From NCBI RefSeq assembly GCF_000230995.2, contig NC_019973.1, positions 2,060,001 to 2,124,000 of the forward strand: a DNA stretch of 64,000 bases, written 5' to 3'. A model generated the notes under the pieces. The model did no database searches. It saw only the letters and a list, made by a program, of their open reading frames with translations, and was not told the origin of the DNA. This DNA is from Mesorhizobium australicum WSM2073 (GTDB lineage: Bacteria; Pseudomonadota; Alphaproteobacteria; Rhizobiales; Rhizobiaceae). A program made the translations under genes and the position numbers. Positions 44,838-53,953 of the stretch are shown one piece after another; position 1 is the stretch's first letter; the number at the start of each line of letters is the position of its first letter.

Positions 44838-45953
44838 ATGCTGCAAAGAACCGGATCGTCGCGGAGCCGATTGGCCGACGGTGATAGCGTACCCAAGAAT
44901 GGAGCACAGATTTCCGCCAGGGATGCCGCGCTGACCTATGTCAGCGATGCCGAGCCCGGCATCCGCCGGCTGAAGGCAGGCAAGGGATTCGCTTACAAGG
45001 CACCGGACGGGAAAGCGGTCTCCGATGCCGACAGAGCGCGCATCGCGGCGATCGTCATACCGCCGGCCTGGACCGATGTCTGGATTTCGCCCGATCCGAA
45101 CGGGCATATCCAGGCGACCGGGAGGGATCAGCGGGGGCGCAAGCAGTATCGCTATCATCCGCAATGGGCCGAGGAGCGCGACGGCGCCAAATATTCGAGC
45201 CTCGTGGCTTTCGCCGAAAGCCTGCCGGACCTTCGGCGCAAGATCGACAGCGACCTGCGCCGTCACGGCCTGCCGCTCGAACGCGTCGCCGCCGCGGTGG
45301 TCTGGCTGCTCGACAACACGATGATCCGCGTCGGCAATGCCGCCTATGCTCGCGACAACAAGAGCTTCGGCCTGACGACATTGCGGGACCGGCATGTCGA
45401 TATCAAGGGATCGAGCCTGCGCTTCGCCTTCAAGGGCAAGTCCGGCAAGGAATGGAAATTGAAGCTGGTTGACCGCCGGATCGCGGGGATCGTTCGGGGC
45501 GCGCAGGACCTGCCGGGCCAGAAACTGTTCCAGTATCTCGACGAGGACGGCAACAGACGCCCTGTCCGCTCCGACGACGTGAACCACTATATCCGCGAAG
45601 CGGTTGGCGACGCGTTCAGTTCGAAGCACTTCCGCACATGGGGTGGCACCATCCACGCCGCGTCGCTGTTTGCACAGACGGAACTGCCTGAAAGCCAGGC
45701 ACAGCAAAAACGGGTGATGAACAACGTCATCGACAAGGTGGCCGAACGGCTGGGCAATACGCGCGCGGTCTGCCGCCAATGCTATATCCATCCGCAGGTC
45801 TTCAAGGCTTGGAGCGAAGGACGACTGCTTGCCGAAATGGCGGAAGCCAACAAGCGCAAGCGATCCATCGAAGGCCTCGATGAGGAGGAAGCGCTCGTGT
45901 TGAGATGGTTGAAGACGCAGGAGGACCGATCGGCGGCAATCGGCGGCCGCTGA
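44838..45953 (+). CDS. DNA topoisomerase IB (poxvirus type)
   Basis: Relaxes supercoils through a 3'-phosphotyrosyl intermediate. The 371-residue protein has the small N-terminal domain (AAIVIPPAWTDVWISPDPNG, then QATGRDQRGRKQYRYHP) and a catalytic domain. That domain includes VWLLDNTMIRVGNAAYARDN with catalytic Arg, KGKSGKEWKLKL with catalytic Lys, KHFRTWGGTIHAASLFA, and the active-site Tyr in CRQCYIHPQVFKAW. ATG 44838 follows GGAG by 6 nt; the upstream open frame overlaps the glycosyltransferase and is not coding. Bacterial members are scattered and probably spread by transfer. Confidence 0.92.
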   Translation: MLQRTGSSRSRLADGDSVPKNGAQISARDAALTYVSDAEPGIRRLKAGKGFAYKAPDGKAVSDADRARIAAIVIPPAWTDVWISPDPNGHIQATGRDQRGRKQYRYHPQWAEERDGAKYSSLVAFAESLPDLRRKIDSDLRRHGLPLERVAAAVVWLLDNTMIRVGNAAYARDNKSFGLTTLRDRHVDIKGSSLRFAFKGKSGKEWKLKLVDRRIAGIVRGAQDLPGQKLFQYLDEDGNRRPVRSDDVNHYIREAVGDAFSSKHFRTWGGTIHAASLFAQTELPESQAQQKRVMNNVIDKVAERLGNTRAVCRQCYIHPQVFKAWSEGRLLAEMAEANKRKRSIEGLDEEEALVLRWLKTQEDRSAAIGGR

Positions 45954-45977
45954 ATCCGCGGCGTCTCGATTTTTTTA
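45946..45977 (+). terminator. Possible weak terminator after topoisomerase IB
   Basis: A 5-bp GCCGC/GCGGC stem spanning the stop codon is followed 7 nt later by eight T. The short stem and the gap make it weak. Confidence 0.3.
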
Positions 45978-46036
45978 TCGACGCCATGTCGGCATCGGCC
46001 CTACTGTTTCGTCCTTTGCTACAGAAAGGACCGTCC

Positions 46037-46411
46037 ATGCTCTACGCCATCCTCTGCTACGCCTCCGAAGATGTCGTCTGTTCCTGGAGCAAGGAACAGG
46101 ACGACAAGGTCATGGCCGACCTGCTCGGCGTTCAGGAGAAGTATGCCAACGCCGGCCGGCTTGGGCCCGTGGCGCGGCTTTTGCCGACGACGGCGGCAAC
46201 GACGCTGCGGAAAGTGAAAGGTGAATCGCTGGTCATCGACGGGCCGTTCGCCGAGACCAAGGAACAGTTCCTCGGTTTCTACACGCTCGATTGCGCCGAC
46301 CTCGACGAGGCCGTCGAATTCGCTCGCGAGCTCTCCGAGGTCAACCCAAGCGGCGGTTCCTACGAAATCCGCCCGGTATCGGTGTTCCATCCGACGAGGG
46401 TTCCGGCATGA
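46037..46411 (+). CDS. YciI/DGPF-domain protein partnered with an ECF42 sigma factor
   Basis: 124-residue single-domain protein of the YCII-related (DGPF) family. It has MLYAILCYASEDVVCSWSKE at the start and the family motif DGPFAETKEQFLGFYTLDCA. The DGPF motif itself is intact. ATG 46037 has AAAGGA upstream. It overlaps the following sigma-factor gene by four bases. DGPF proteins are typically encoded with ECF42 sigma factors, whose targets they often are; their biochemical role is unknown. Confidence 0.88.
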   Translation: MLYAILCYASEDVVCSWSKEQDDKVMADLLGVQEKYANAGRLGPVARLLPTTAATTLRKVKGESLVIDGPFAETKEQFLGFYTLDCADLDEAVEFARELSEVNPSGGSYEIRPVSVFHPTRVPA

Positions 46412-47682
46412 CCGAACTCGCCTGGATAAGCTCCGCGATCAGCGCTGCCCGCCCACAAGCGATGGGCGCGCTGCTGCGCTATTTCCGCGATCTCGACACG
46501 GCGGAGGAAGCTTTCCAGGACGCCTGCCTCAAGGCGCTGAAGAACTGGCCGCAAAACGGGCCGCCTCGCGATCCGGCGGCCTGGTTGATCTTCGTCGGCC
46601 GCAACAGCGGCATCGACGCTGTGCGCAAGCGTGCCAAGCAGGCGCCGATGCCGGAAGAGGACCAGGTTTCCGATCTGGAGGACGCCGAAAGCGACATCGC
46701 CGAGCGGCTGGACGGAGCGCATTACCGCGACGACATATTGCGGCTGCTGTTCATTTGCTGTCACCCTGATTTGCCCGCAACGCAGCAGATCGCGGTGGCG
46801 CTGCGCGTCGTCTCCGGCCTCACCGTCAAGCAGATCGCGCGCGCCTTCCTGGTCGGCGAGAGCGCGATGGAGCAGCGCATCACCCGCGCCAAGGCGCGCA
46901 TCGCGGACGCTGGCGTGCCGTTCGAGACGCCGGGCGCGGTCGAGCGCTCCGAGCGGCTCGCGGCGGTCGCGTCCATGGTCTACCTGATCTTCAACGAGGG
47001 CTATTCGACCAACAGCGGCGAGGCGCCGGCTCGCGCGCCATTGTGCGAGGAAGCGATCCGGCTTGCCCGGCTGCTGCTGCGGCTGTTCCAGACCGAGCCG
47101 GAGATCATGGGGCTGACGGCGCTGCTTCTGCTGCAGCACGCACGCGCACCGGCACGTTTTGATGATGATGGCGAGATCGTGCTGCTCGAGGACCAGGATC
47201 GAAGCCTGTGGAGCCGCAAGATGATCGACGAAGGGCTGGCGCTCGTCGACAAGGCGCTGCGCCATCGCAAGCCAGGTCCCTATCAAGTCCAGGCGGCGAT
47301 CGCAGCGCTCCACGCGCGGGCCGAGAAAGCCGAGGACACCGACTGGGTGGAGATCGACCTGCTCTATGGGCTGCTCGAGCAGATGCAGCCGTCGCCGGTC
47401 ATCACGCTCAACCGTGCGGTCGCGGTCGCCAAGGTGCGCGGACCGGAAGCGGCGCTGGCAATGATCGAGCCGCTCGAGCCGAGGCTTTCGGGCTATTTCC
47501 ATTTCTTCGGCCTCAAGGGCGGGCTGTTGATGCAACTCGACCGGGGCGAGGAGGCACGCATTGCCTTCGATCGCGCCATCGCGCTCGCCAATACGGCGGC
47601 GGAAGCTGCCCATATCCGCATGCATATCGACCGTCTGATCAAGGACGGCGCCGTACGTACGCCGGCGAAAAAGGCAAACTGA
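46408..47682 (+). CDS. ECF42-type RNA polymerase sigma factor with C-terminal extension
   Basis: Extracytoplasmic-function sigma factor of 424 residues. The first 170 residues hold sigma region 2 (ALLRYFRDLDTAEEAFQDAC, then WLIFVGRNSGIDAVRKRAKQ) and region 4 (LRVVSGLTVKQIARAFLVGE, then AMEQRITRAKARI). The remaining 250 are an alpha-helical TPR-like domain (DUF6596; VYLIFNEGYSTNSGEAPARA, then SPVITLNRAVAVAKVRGPEA). This long extension, absent from ordinary ECF factors, defines ECF42 and appears needed for activity in studied members. No anti-sigma gene is adjacent, as expected for this group. Confidence 0.9.
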   Translation: MTELAWISSAISAARPQAMGALLRYFRDLDTAEEAFQDACLKALKNWPQNGPPRDPAAWLIFVGRNSGIDAVRKRAKQAPMPEEDQVSDLEDAESDIAERLDGAHYRDDILRLLFICCHPDLPATQQIAVALRVVSGLTVKQIARAFLVGESAMEQRITRAKARIADAGVPFETPGAVERSERLAAVASMVYLIFNEGYSTNSGEAPARAPLCEEAIRLARLLLRLFQTEPEIMGLTALLLLQHARAPARFDDDGEIVLLEDQDRSLWSRKMIDEGLALVDKALRHRKPGPYQVQAAIAALHARAEKAEDTDWVEIDLLYGLLEQMQPSPVITLNRAVAVAKVRGPEAALAMIEPLEPRLSGYFHFFGLKGGLLMQLDRGEEARIAFDRAIALANTAAEAAHIRMHIDRLIKDGAVRTPAKKAN

Positions 47683-47880
47683 GCCCCTGCGCCCGGTCGG
47701 CCCGAGCATCGCCTGGCTCAATCGTGCAGCCCGGGCATGGACCATGCCGGGGTGGCGATTTTCCCCTGAAACAGGTAATGGCACGCCATGACAGCCCCTT
47801 CCAGCCGCGACGGCGCCGGGAAGGCATGGCAAGGCGTTGGTCCGCGCCCTACGAGCGGCGGGATTCTGAAAGGGACAGAA

Positions 47881-49395
47881 ATGACGATAGCGAAGGAAAC
47901 GGCCGAGCTTCTGGCGAAACTGGGCGTGGCCAAGGAGGCGCTTGACGGCGGCGACCTGATCGTGCGCAGTCCGGTGACGGGTGAGCGGATCGCGGCGTTG
48001 AAGACGATCTCGCCGGCCGACGCGGCAAAGACCATCGATGCAGCCCACAAGGCGTTCCAGTCCTGGCGGCTGGTGCCGGGTCCCAAGCGCGGCGAACTGG
48101 TGCGGCTGCTGGGCGAGGAACTGCGCACGCACAAGGCCGAGCTTGGCCGGCTGGTGTCGATCGAGGTCGGCAAGATCCCGTCCGAAGGGCTCGGCGAAGT
48201 GCAGGAGATGATCGACATCTGCGATTTCGCCGTTGGTCTGTCCCGGCAATTGTACGGCCTGACCATCGCCACCGAGCGTCCGGGCCACCGGATGATGGAA
48301 ACCTGGCATCCGCTTGGCGTCGTCGGTGTCATCTCCGCATTCAACTTCCCGGTCGCGGTGTGGTCGTGGAACGCAGCACTTGCGCTGGTTTGCGGCGATG
48401 CAGTGGTATGGAAGCCGTCTGAGAAAACGCCGCTGACCGCGCTTGCCTGCGAGGCGATCTTCAAGCGTGCGGTCAAGCGTTTCGGCACAGACGCACCGCA
48501 AGGACTGGCACCGGTTCTGATCGGCGACCGAGCGGTCGGCGAGATCCTGGTCGACCATCCCAGAGTGCCGCTGGTTTCGGCCACCGGTTCGACTCGCATG
48601 GGCCGGGATGTCGGTCCGCGCCTGGCCAAGCGTTTCGCCCGCGCCGTGCTGGAACTGGGCGGCAACAATGCCGGCATCGTCTGCCCGACGGCCGATCTCG
48701 ACATGGCGCTGCGCGCCATCGCCTTCGGCGCCATGGGCACCGCTGGCCAGCGCTGCACGACGCTGCGCCGCTTGTTCGTCCATGACAGCGTCTACGACGC
48801 CTTGGTGCCGCGGCTGAAGAAGGCTTATCAGAGCGTCTCGGTCGGCAATCCGCTGGAGACCTCGTCACTGGTCGGTCCGCTGATCGACAAGGCCGCCTTC
48901 GACGCCATGCAGAAGGCGCTGACGGAGGCGGCCGCGCATGGCGGCAAGGTGACTGGCGGCAGCCGGGTCGAGAACGGCCATCCCGATGCCTATTATGTGC
49001 ACCCGGCGCTGGTCGAAATGCCGAAGCAGGTTGCACCGGTGACGGAAGAGACCTTCGCGCCGATCCTCTATGTGATGAAGTATTCCGATTTCGACGCCGT
49101 GCTCGACGAGCACAACGCGGTCGGCGCCGGCCTGTCGTCGTCGATCTTCACCCGCGACTTGCAGGAATCCGAGCGCTTTCTCGGTGTCGACGGTTCGGAC
49201 TGCGGCATCGCCAACGTCAATATCGGTACTTCCGGCGCCGAGATCGGGGGCGCTTTCGGTGGCGAAAAGGAAACCGGCGGCGGCCGCGAGAGCGGCTCCG
49301 ATGCGTGGAAAGCGTATATGCGGCGCGCCACCAACACCGTGAATTATTCCAAGGCGCTGCCGCTCGCCCAGGGCGTCTCGTTCGACATCGATTGA
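47881..49395 (+). CDS. ALDH7-type aldehyde dehydrogenase (piperideine-6-carboxylate type)
   Basis: NAD(P)-dependent aldehyde dehydrogenase of 504 residues, resembling alpha-aminoadipic semialdehyde / piperideine-6-carboxylate dehydrogenase (AmaB/Pcd) of lysine catabolism. Landmarks are WHPLGVVGVISAFNFPVAVW, the catalytic Glu in RAVLELGGNNAGIVCPTADL, the catalytic Cys in GTAGQRCTTLRRLFVHDSVY, and the ALDH7-like NVNIGTSGAEIGGAFGGEKE. ATG 47881 has AAAGGGA upstream; the frame extends upstream without homologous sequence. Together with gcdH 13 kb away it points to lysine degradation, though the two are not linked. Confidence 0.87.
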   Translation: MTIAKETAELLAKLGVAKEALDGGDLIVRSPVTGERIAALKTISPADAAKTIDAAHKAFQSWRLVPGPKRGELVRLLGEELRTHKAELGRLVSIEVGKIPSEGLGEVQEMIDICDFAVGLSRQLYGLTIATERPGHRMMETWHPLGVVGVISAFNFPVAVWSWNAALALVCGDAVVWKPSEKTPLTALACEAIFKRAVKRFGTDAPQGLAPVLIGDRAVGEILVDHPRVPLVSATGSTRMGRDVGPRLAKRFARAVLELGGNNAGIVCPTADLDMALRAIAFGAMGTAGQRCTTLRRLFVHDSVYDALVPRLKKAYQSVSVGNPLETSSLVGPLIDKAAFDAMQKALTEAAAHGGKVTGGSRVENGHPDAYYVHPALVEMPKQVAPVTEETFAPILYVMKYSDFDAVLDEHNAVGAGLSSSIFTRDLQESERFLGVDGSDCGIANVNIGTSGAEIGGAFGGEKETGGGRESGSDAWKAYMRRATNTVNYSKALPLAQGVSFDID

Positions 49396-49406
49396 GAACG
49401 CCGGCC

Positions 49407-49436
49407 CGGTTCGGGTGTCGTTGCACACCCGAACCG
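49407..49436 (+). terminator. Terminator-like hairpin after the ALDH7 gene
   Basis: A 12-bp perfect stem (49407-49418 with 49425-49436) and 6-nt loop, 12 nt past the stop codon. Only three T follow, so termination may be partial. Confidence 0.65.
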
Positions 49437-49474
49437 TTTGCGACCGGAGGTTGATTGCCGAGTGCAGTTATGCT

Positions 49475-49531
49475 ACCATCTTCCGCATGGTGCCGACATG
49501 CGCCGATGACCCGCCGCAAGGCGGGTTTTTT
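49475..49531 (+). ncRNA. Candidate structured small RNA or leader with alternative hairpins
   Basis: Two mutually exclusive hairpins are possible: ACCAT/ATGGT (49475-49479 with 49487-49491) and CGCATG/CATGCG (49484-49489 with 49497-49502). A strong intrinsic terminator follows (CCCGCC/GGCGGG stem at 49510-49525, GCAA loop, then TTTTTT). No gene precedes it after the ALDH7 terminator, and the next gene has its own promoter-like sequence 250 nt later. I do not recognise a known RNA family. The remaining bases of this 440-nt intergenic region, up to the promoter at 49781, show nothing clear. Confidence 0.45.
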
Positions 49532-49780
49532 GTTTCACGGTTCTTGTGTTTGGTTGGTTGGTTGTCGCCAACAGGCAGGTGACGCCGGCGACGCGGTTAA
49601 ACCGCTCTACGGCATGTCGCGGCGAATAGGATTCGCCCGACCTGCTGTAAGCCCCTGATTTATGCAGGTCGTTGGCCCGGAGCCGGGTGCCATCCATTAA
49701 GTCCCTGTTTTTACGCGATTCCGGGCGGAAACATACCCTTCCTGGAAGCGCTTTGGAAACGGCCAAAAAGCACGCGCAGG

Positions 49781-49809
49781 TTGACAACCTTCCGGTTGCT
49801 GCAACATCC
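49781..49809 (+). promoter_or_regulatory. Candidate sigma-70 promoter of the TAXI receptor gene
   Basis: TTGACA (49781-49786), 17-nt spacer, ACATCC (49804-49809), about 26 nt before the start codon at 49836. The -35 is perfect and the -10 weak. Confidence 0.5.
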
Positions 49810-49835
49810 TGCCGATCTTTGACTCGGAGGTAGTT

Positions 49836-50825
49836 ATGACTGTTTCGATCAACCGCCGCACCTTTTCCATAGGCACAGGAGCTTTGGCTTTGGCCGCCGC
49901 CGGCCTTTCGCCGGCGCACGCGCAGCAGGCTTTTTTCCGCATCGGCACGGGTGGAACGTCCGGCACTTACTATCCGGTGGGTGGCCTGATCGCCAACGCC
50001 ATCTCGGCAACGGGGCCGGCCGGCGTCGAAGGCCTGGTCGCCACCGCCACGTCCTCCAACGGGTCGGTCGCCAACATCAGCGCCATCCAGTCGGGCGCAT
50101 CCGAATCAGGGTTTACGCAATCCGATGTCGCCTACTGGGCATATTCGGGCACTGGCCTCTATGAGGGCAAGCCCAAGGCTGATGACCTGCGCCTCATCGC
50201 GACGCTCTATCCCGAAACGATCCATCTGGTCGCCCGAGCGGATGCTGGCATCAAGACGGTGGCGGACCTGAAGGGCAAGCGCGTTTCCCTCGACGAGCCG
50301 GGCTCAGGGACCATTGTCGACGCGCGCCTCGTGCTCGGCGCATACGGGCTGACGGAGAAAGATGTGCAGCCCGAATACCTCAAGCCCGGTCCGGCCGGCG
50401 AGCGGCTCCAGGATGGCGCCATGGACGCCTATTTCTTCGTCGGCGGCTATCCGACCGGCGCCATCGTCGAACTTGCCAGCACCAACAACATCACCCTGGT
50501 TCCAATCACCGGCCCCGAAGCCGACAAGCTCCTGTCCGAGCAGAAGTTCTTCTCCGCCGACACTGTGCCGGAAGGCACCTACAAGAATGTCGGCGAGACC
50601 AAGACCATATCCGTCGCCGCGCAATGGGTGACCAGTGCCAAGCAGACCGACGACCTCGTCTACAAGATCGTCAAATCGCTTTACAGCGACGCGACCCAGA
50701 AGGCGCTGCAGGCCGGCCATGCCAAGGGCAAGCTGATCACGCTCCAGAACGCGGTCACCAGCGCAGGCATTCCGTTTCATCCCGGTGCGGAGAAATTCTA
50801 CAAGGAAGTCGGCGCCCTGAAGTAG
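49836..50825 (+). CDS. TAXI-family TRAP transporter substrate-binding protein
   Basis: Periplasmic receptor for a TRAP (ion-gradient driven) importer, 329 residues. It has a twin-arginine style signal (NRRTFSIGTGALALAAAGL, cleavage near AHA) and the TAXI hallmark IGTGGTSGTYYPVGGLIANA. SEQUENCE-diagnostic parts include GSVANISAIQSGASESGFTQ and KGKRVSLDEPGSGTIVDARL. GGAGG lies 6 nt before the ATG. The matching fused permease follows 91 nt downstream behind a hairpin, which would allow more receptor than permease. TAXI systems often import dicarboxylates or glutamate-like compounds; the ligand here is unknown. Confidence 0.93.
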   Translation: MTVSINRRTFSIGTGALALAAAGLSPAHAQQAFFRIGTGGTSGTYYPVGGLIANAISATGPAGVEGLVATATSSNGSVANISAIQSGASESGFTQSDVAYWAYSGTGLYEGKPKADDLRLIATLYPETIHLVARADAGIKTVADLKGKRVSLDEPGSGTIVDARLVLGAYGLTEKDVQPEYLKPGPAGERLQDGAMDAYFFVGGYPTGAIVELASTNNITLVPITGPEADKLLSEQKFFSADTVPEGTYKNVGETKTISVAAQWVTSAKQTDDLVYKIVKSLYSDATQKALQAGHAKGKLITLQNAVTSAGIPFHPGAEKFYKEVGALK

Positions 50826-50857
50826 GAGTCTAGCGCGTAGGACCGACGGACGACAGC

Positions 50858-50888
50858 GAGGCGGGAGGCGCGCTTTCCGCCTCTTTTG
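50858..50888 (+). terminator. Hairpin with T-run between TAXI receptor and permease
   Basis: GAGGCGG (50858-50864) pairs with CCGCCTC (50877-50883) around a 12-nt loop and is followed by TTTTG. It probably attenuates permease expression and protects the receptor message. Confidence 0.65.
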
Positions 50889-50916
50889 TCTGGAAACTCA
50901 GGACACGGAACCGGCC

Positions 50917-52974
50917 ATGAGCGACGATGACAAAATCACGCTTTCCGCGATGGAGTTCGATGAGGAGAAGGCTCGCGAACTGGAGGAGAAATTCGACTCC
51001 GAAATCCGATTCCGGCCATTGACCCAGGCCGCGGGCTGGCTGGTCGGCTTCCTTCTGGTGGCGCTGTCGCTGTTTCACTATTACACCGCCGGCTTCGGGT
51101 TGCTGCAGGAGATGCTGCACCGAGGCATCCATCTGTCGATGGTGCTGGCGCTGATCTTCCTCGTCTTCCCGCTGGTGAAGAAGGGTTACGACCAGCCCGC
51201 GCAATCCAGCTTCCTGCGGCCGCTTGGCATACCGCTTTTCGACTGGCTGCTGGCGCTCGCCGCCGTGGTGGCCGTGCTGCACGTGCCGATGATCCCGCTC
51301 GACGATCTTGCCTTCCGCGTCGGCAACCCCACGACGCTCGATGTGGTGTTGGGCGTTATCCTGATCCTGCTCCTCCTGGAAGCGACGCGCCGCTCCGTCG
51401 GCATCCCGCTGCCGATCATCGCGTGCATCTTCATGGCTTACGCACTGTTTGGGCGGTACATGCCGAGCATTCTGGTGCACCCCGGCGCGTCCGTTTCCCA
51501 GCTTGTCGATCACCTTTATCTGACGACGCAGGGAATCTACGGCATCGCGCTCGGCGTCGTCGCCACCTACGTCTTCCATTTCGTGCTGTTCGGCGTCTTC
51601 GCAACCCGCATAGGCCTCGGCCAGCTCTTCCTCGACTGTGCCGCCTGGGTCGCCGGCCGCTACGCCGGCGGTCCCGCGAAGGTTTCGATCTTCGGCTCGG
51701 CATTGTTCGGCATGATCTCCGGCTCGTCGGTCGCCAACACCGTCACCGTCGGCTCGCTGACCATCCCGGCGATGATCAAGCTCGGCTACAAGAAACATTT
51801 CGCCGCGGCGGTGGAGGCGGCGTCCTCGACCGGCGGTCAGGTCACGCCGCCGATCATGGGCGCGGCCGCCTTCCTGATGATCGAATTCCTCGAACTGCCC
51901 TACACGACCATCATTCTGGCCGCCATCGTGCCTGCCTTCATGCATTTCTTCGGCGTGTTCATGCAGGTGCATTTCGAGGCCAAGCGCACCGGCCTCCGAG
52001 GGCTCAGGCCGGACGAGATGCCCGACGTCGTCGAGGCGCTGAAGCGGGACTGGCCGACGATCATCCCGCTCGTCGTCCTCATCGGCGTCCTGCTCTCGGG
52101 CTACACGCCCTACATGGCCGCCTTCTGGGGCATCACGCTCTGTATCGCCGTCGGCCTGCTCAATCCGCGCCGTCGCATGTCGGTTGCCGACATCGCAGTA
52201 TGCCTGCGCGACGGCGCCAAATATGCGCTCGCCGTCGGTGCCGCGGCCGCCACCGTCGGCATCGTCGTCGGCGTCGTCACCCTGACCGGCGTCGGCTTCA
52301 AGCTATCCTACATCGTCACCTCGACGGCAGGCCAGTTGTCGCTCCTGTTCGGCACCTTCATCCCCGAGTCGATCTTCTCGGCTCAGGGCCTGACGCTGCT
52401 GTTCACCCTGCTCATGACCGGCGTGGTCTGCATCCTGATGGGCTGCGGCATCCCGACGACGGCCAACTACATCATCATGGTGACCATCGCGGCACCCGCG
52501 CTGGTCATGCTGGGCACCGAACCGATCGTCGCCCATTTCTTCGTCTTCTATTACGGCCTGCTGGCCGACATCACGCCACCGGTGGCGCTGGCCGCCTATG
52601 CGGCCGCCGGCATGGCGGGGGCGGACCCGTTCAAGACAGGCAACACCGCCTTCCGGTTAGGGTTGGGCAAGGCGCTGGTTCCTTTCGTGTTCGTCTTCTC
52701 GCCGTCCCTGCTGCTGGTGACAAAGGACTTCACCTGGCCGAATTTCTTCCTGGCCTTTGGCGGCTGCGTGCTTGGTATCACCTGCCTCGGGGCCGCCCTG
52801 TCGCGCTATCTGCTGGTGCGAACGCGCCCATGGGAGAACGTGCTCCTGGTATTTGCCGCCCTGCTGCTGGTGGCGCCCGAGCTCTATTCCTCGCTGCTCG
52901 GCCTGGCGCTCGTCGTTCCCGTCGTGCTGCGCCATTGGAGCGCACGCCATACCGACGAGGCGCAACCAGTCTGA
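50917..52974 (+). CDS. TRAP transporter fused permease (4TM/12TM)
   Basis: Inner-membrane permease of 685 residues in which the small (DctQ-like, four spans, about residues 30-160) and large (DctM-like, about 12 spans) subunits are one polypeptide. This form pairs with TAXI receptors. Landmarks are SIFGSALFGMISGSSVANTV, VEAASSTGGQVTPPIMGAAA and CGIPTTANYIIMVTIAAPAL. An acidic cytoplasmic N-terminus precedes the first span. The stop codon is 49 nt from the end of the convergent next gene. Confidence 0.93.
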   Translation: MSDDDKITLSAMEFDEEKARELEEKFDSEIRFRPLTQAAGWLVGFLLVALSLFHYYTAGFGLLQEMLHRGIHLSMVLALIFLVFPLVKKGYDQPAQSSFLRPLGIPLFDWLLALAAVVAVLHVPMIPLDDLAFRVGNPTTLDVVLGVILILLLLEATRRSVGIPLPIIACIFMAYALFGRYMPSILVHPGASVSQLVDHLYLTTQGIYGIALGVVATYVFHFVLFGVFATRIGLGQLFLDCAAWVAGRYAGGPAKVSIFGSALFGMISGSSVANTVTVGSLTIPAMIKLGYKKHFAAAVEAASSTGGQVTPPIMGAAAFLMIEFLELPYTTIILAAIVPAFMHFFGVFMQVHFEAKRTGLRGLRPDEMPDVVEALKRDWPTIIPLVVLIGVLLSGYTPYMAAFWGITLCIAVGLLNPRRRMSVADIAVCLRDGAKYALAVGAAAATVGIVVGVVTLTGVGFKLSYIVTSTAGQLSLLFGTFIPESIFSAQGLTLLFTLLMTGVVCILMGCGIPTTANYIIMVTIAAPALVMLGTEPIVAHFFVFYYGLLADITPPVALAAYAAAGMAGADPFKTGNTAFRLGLGKALVPFVFVFSPSLLLVTKDFTWPNFFLAFGGCVLGITCLGAALSRYLLVRTRPWENVLLVFAALLLVAPELYSSLLGLALVVPVVLRHWSARHTDEAQPV

Positions 52975-53023
52975 CCGGCGCCGCGCCCGCGCGATCGACG
53001 CTTTAAATAAGCCTGCATCACCT

Positions 53024-53953
53024 TCACAAGCTGGGAGGTGACGGGACTCGGCGGTCGGTGGAAAAACACGCTGCAAAGGCGCTGTCGACGACGGCCAGCT
53101 TGGCGGCCTGGACGATCATGTATTCCTCGTAGAATCCGTGCGACACCCACATCACCGAATTGCCGCGCTGACCAAGCCAGCCAATGCTGCCGAGTTCCTC
53201 CGCCGTGCGCAGTTTACGGCTGAGATGGGTCCGCGACAGCTTGAGCCATTTGGCGAAGTCGCCGATCGAAACCACGCCGGTCGGAATTCGCTCCAGCCCG
53301 GCATGGTCGGGGTTGATGCCCGACATCAGCCAGTCCATGACGATGCCGCCATTGTTGAGCCAGATGAACAGGGAAAAGGTCTGGTTGGGTTCGCGCACCG
53401 GCTTTGAGGCTAGCAAGCCGTCAGCCACCAGCGGCTGCAGCGTGGCAAGCATGTCGGGCCGCTCCAGGAACCTGGCCAGCCGGTTGCCGCCATCGATATG
53501 GTCGAGCGTGCGCAGATGGGCTGTTACCCAGCCGGTGAATCGCTCAATCGTCGCCGCCGTCGGTTGCAGGGGATGCGTGCGGCCGTCCCCACCCGCCACA
53601 TACTCGGCGATGTTGTAGTGCAGCATCTCCTTGATGAAGGCGTCCGCCGTGTTGCGGCTGGCCACGGCGTTCTTGTGCACGACCTCGATGAAACGCGATA
53701 CGGTCAGGTCCTTGCGGCGGTCGTTCGGGTCGCGCCTGAAGTGCATGGCAAGGCCGACATGGCCCAACAGCCAGCGTTGCTGCGTGGCAAAGACGGAAGC
53801 CAGCCGCGGGCTTTCCTCATAGATGCGGATCAGGGACTGCGACTGTTCCTGAACGTAGCGGTGCAAGGCTGGATGGCCGGCTATGTCTTGCGGATTCAGC
53901 GATGATCTCCCGATGCCTTGAATCAACTCGCATGGCGAGATTGCGTTCCCCAT
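53024..53953 (-). CDS. Uncharacterised protein with a winged-helix-like C-terminal part
   Basis: About 309 residues, cytoplasmic, with no family I can name. A long helical N-terminal and central part is followed by a probable helix-turn-helix (about residues 230-270, VSIGDFAKWLKLSRTHLSRK, then LRTAEELGSIGWLGQRGNSV), and a C-terminal helical tail. It is probably a DNA-binding regulator. I use ATG 53953 (MGNAISPCELIQG); a TTG at 53989 would add 12 residues. It is convergent with the TRAP permease gene and lies downstream of the nitrate genes, so its target is not obvious. Confidence 0.6.
   Translation of the reverse strand: MGNAISPCELIQGIGRSSLNPQDIAGHPALHRYVQEQSQSLIRIYEESPRLASVFATQQRWLLGHVGLAMHFRRDPNDRRKDLTVSRFIEVVHKNAVASRNTADAFIKEMLHYNIAEYVAGGDGRTHPLQPTAATIERFTGWVTAHLRTLDHIDGGNRLARFLERPDMLATLQPLVADGLLASKPVREPNQTFSLFIWLNNGGIVMDWLMSGINPDHAGLERIPTGVVSIGDFAKWLKLSRTHLSRKLRTAEELGSIGWLGQRGNSVMWVSHGFYEEYMIVQAAKLAVVDSAFAACFSTDRRVPSPPSL

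Noticed and set aside
43977..45953. A 658-residue fusion ending in topoisomerase IB
   Set aside because: The front half is an out-of-frame shadow of the glycosyltransferase; the topoisomerase has its own ribosome site and ATG at 44838.
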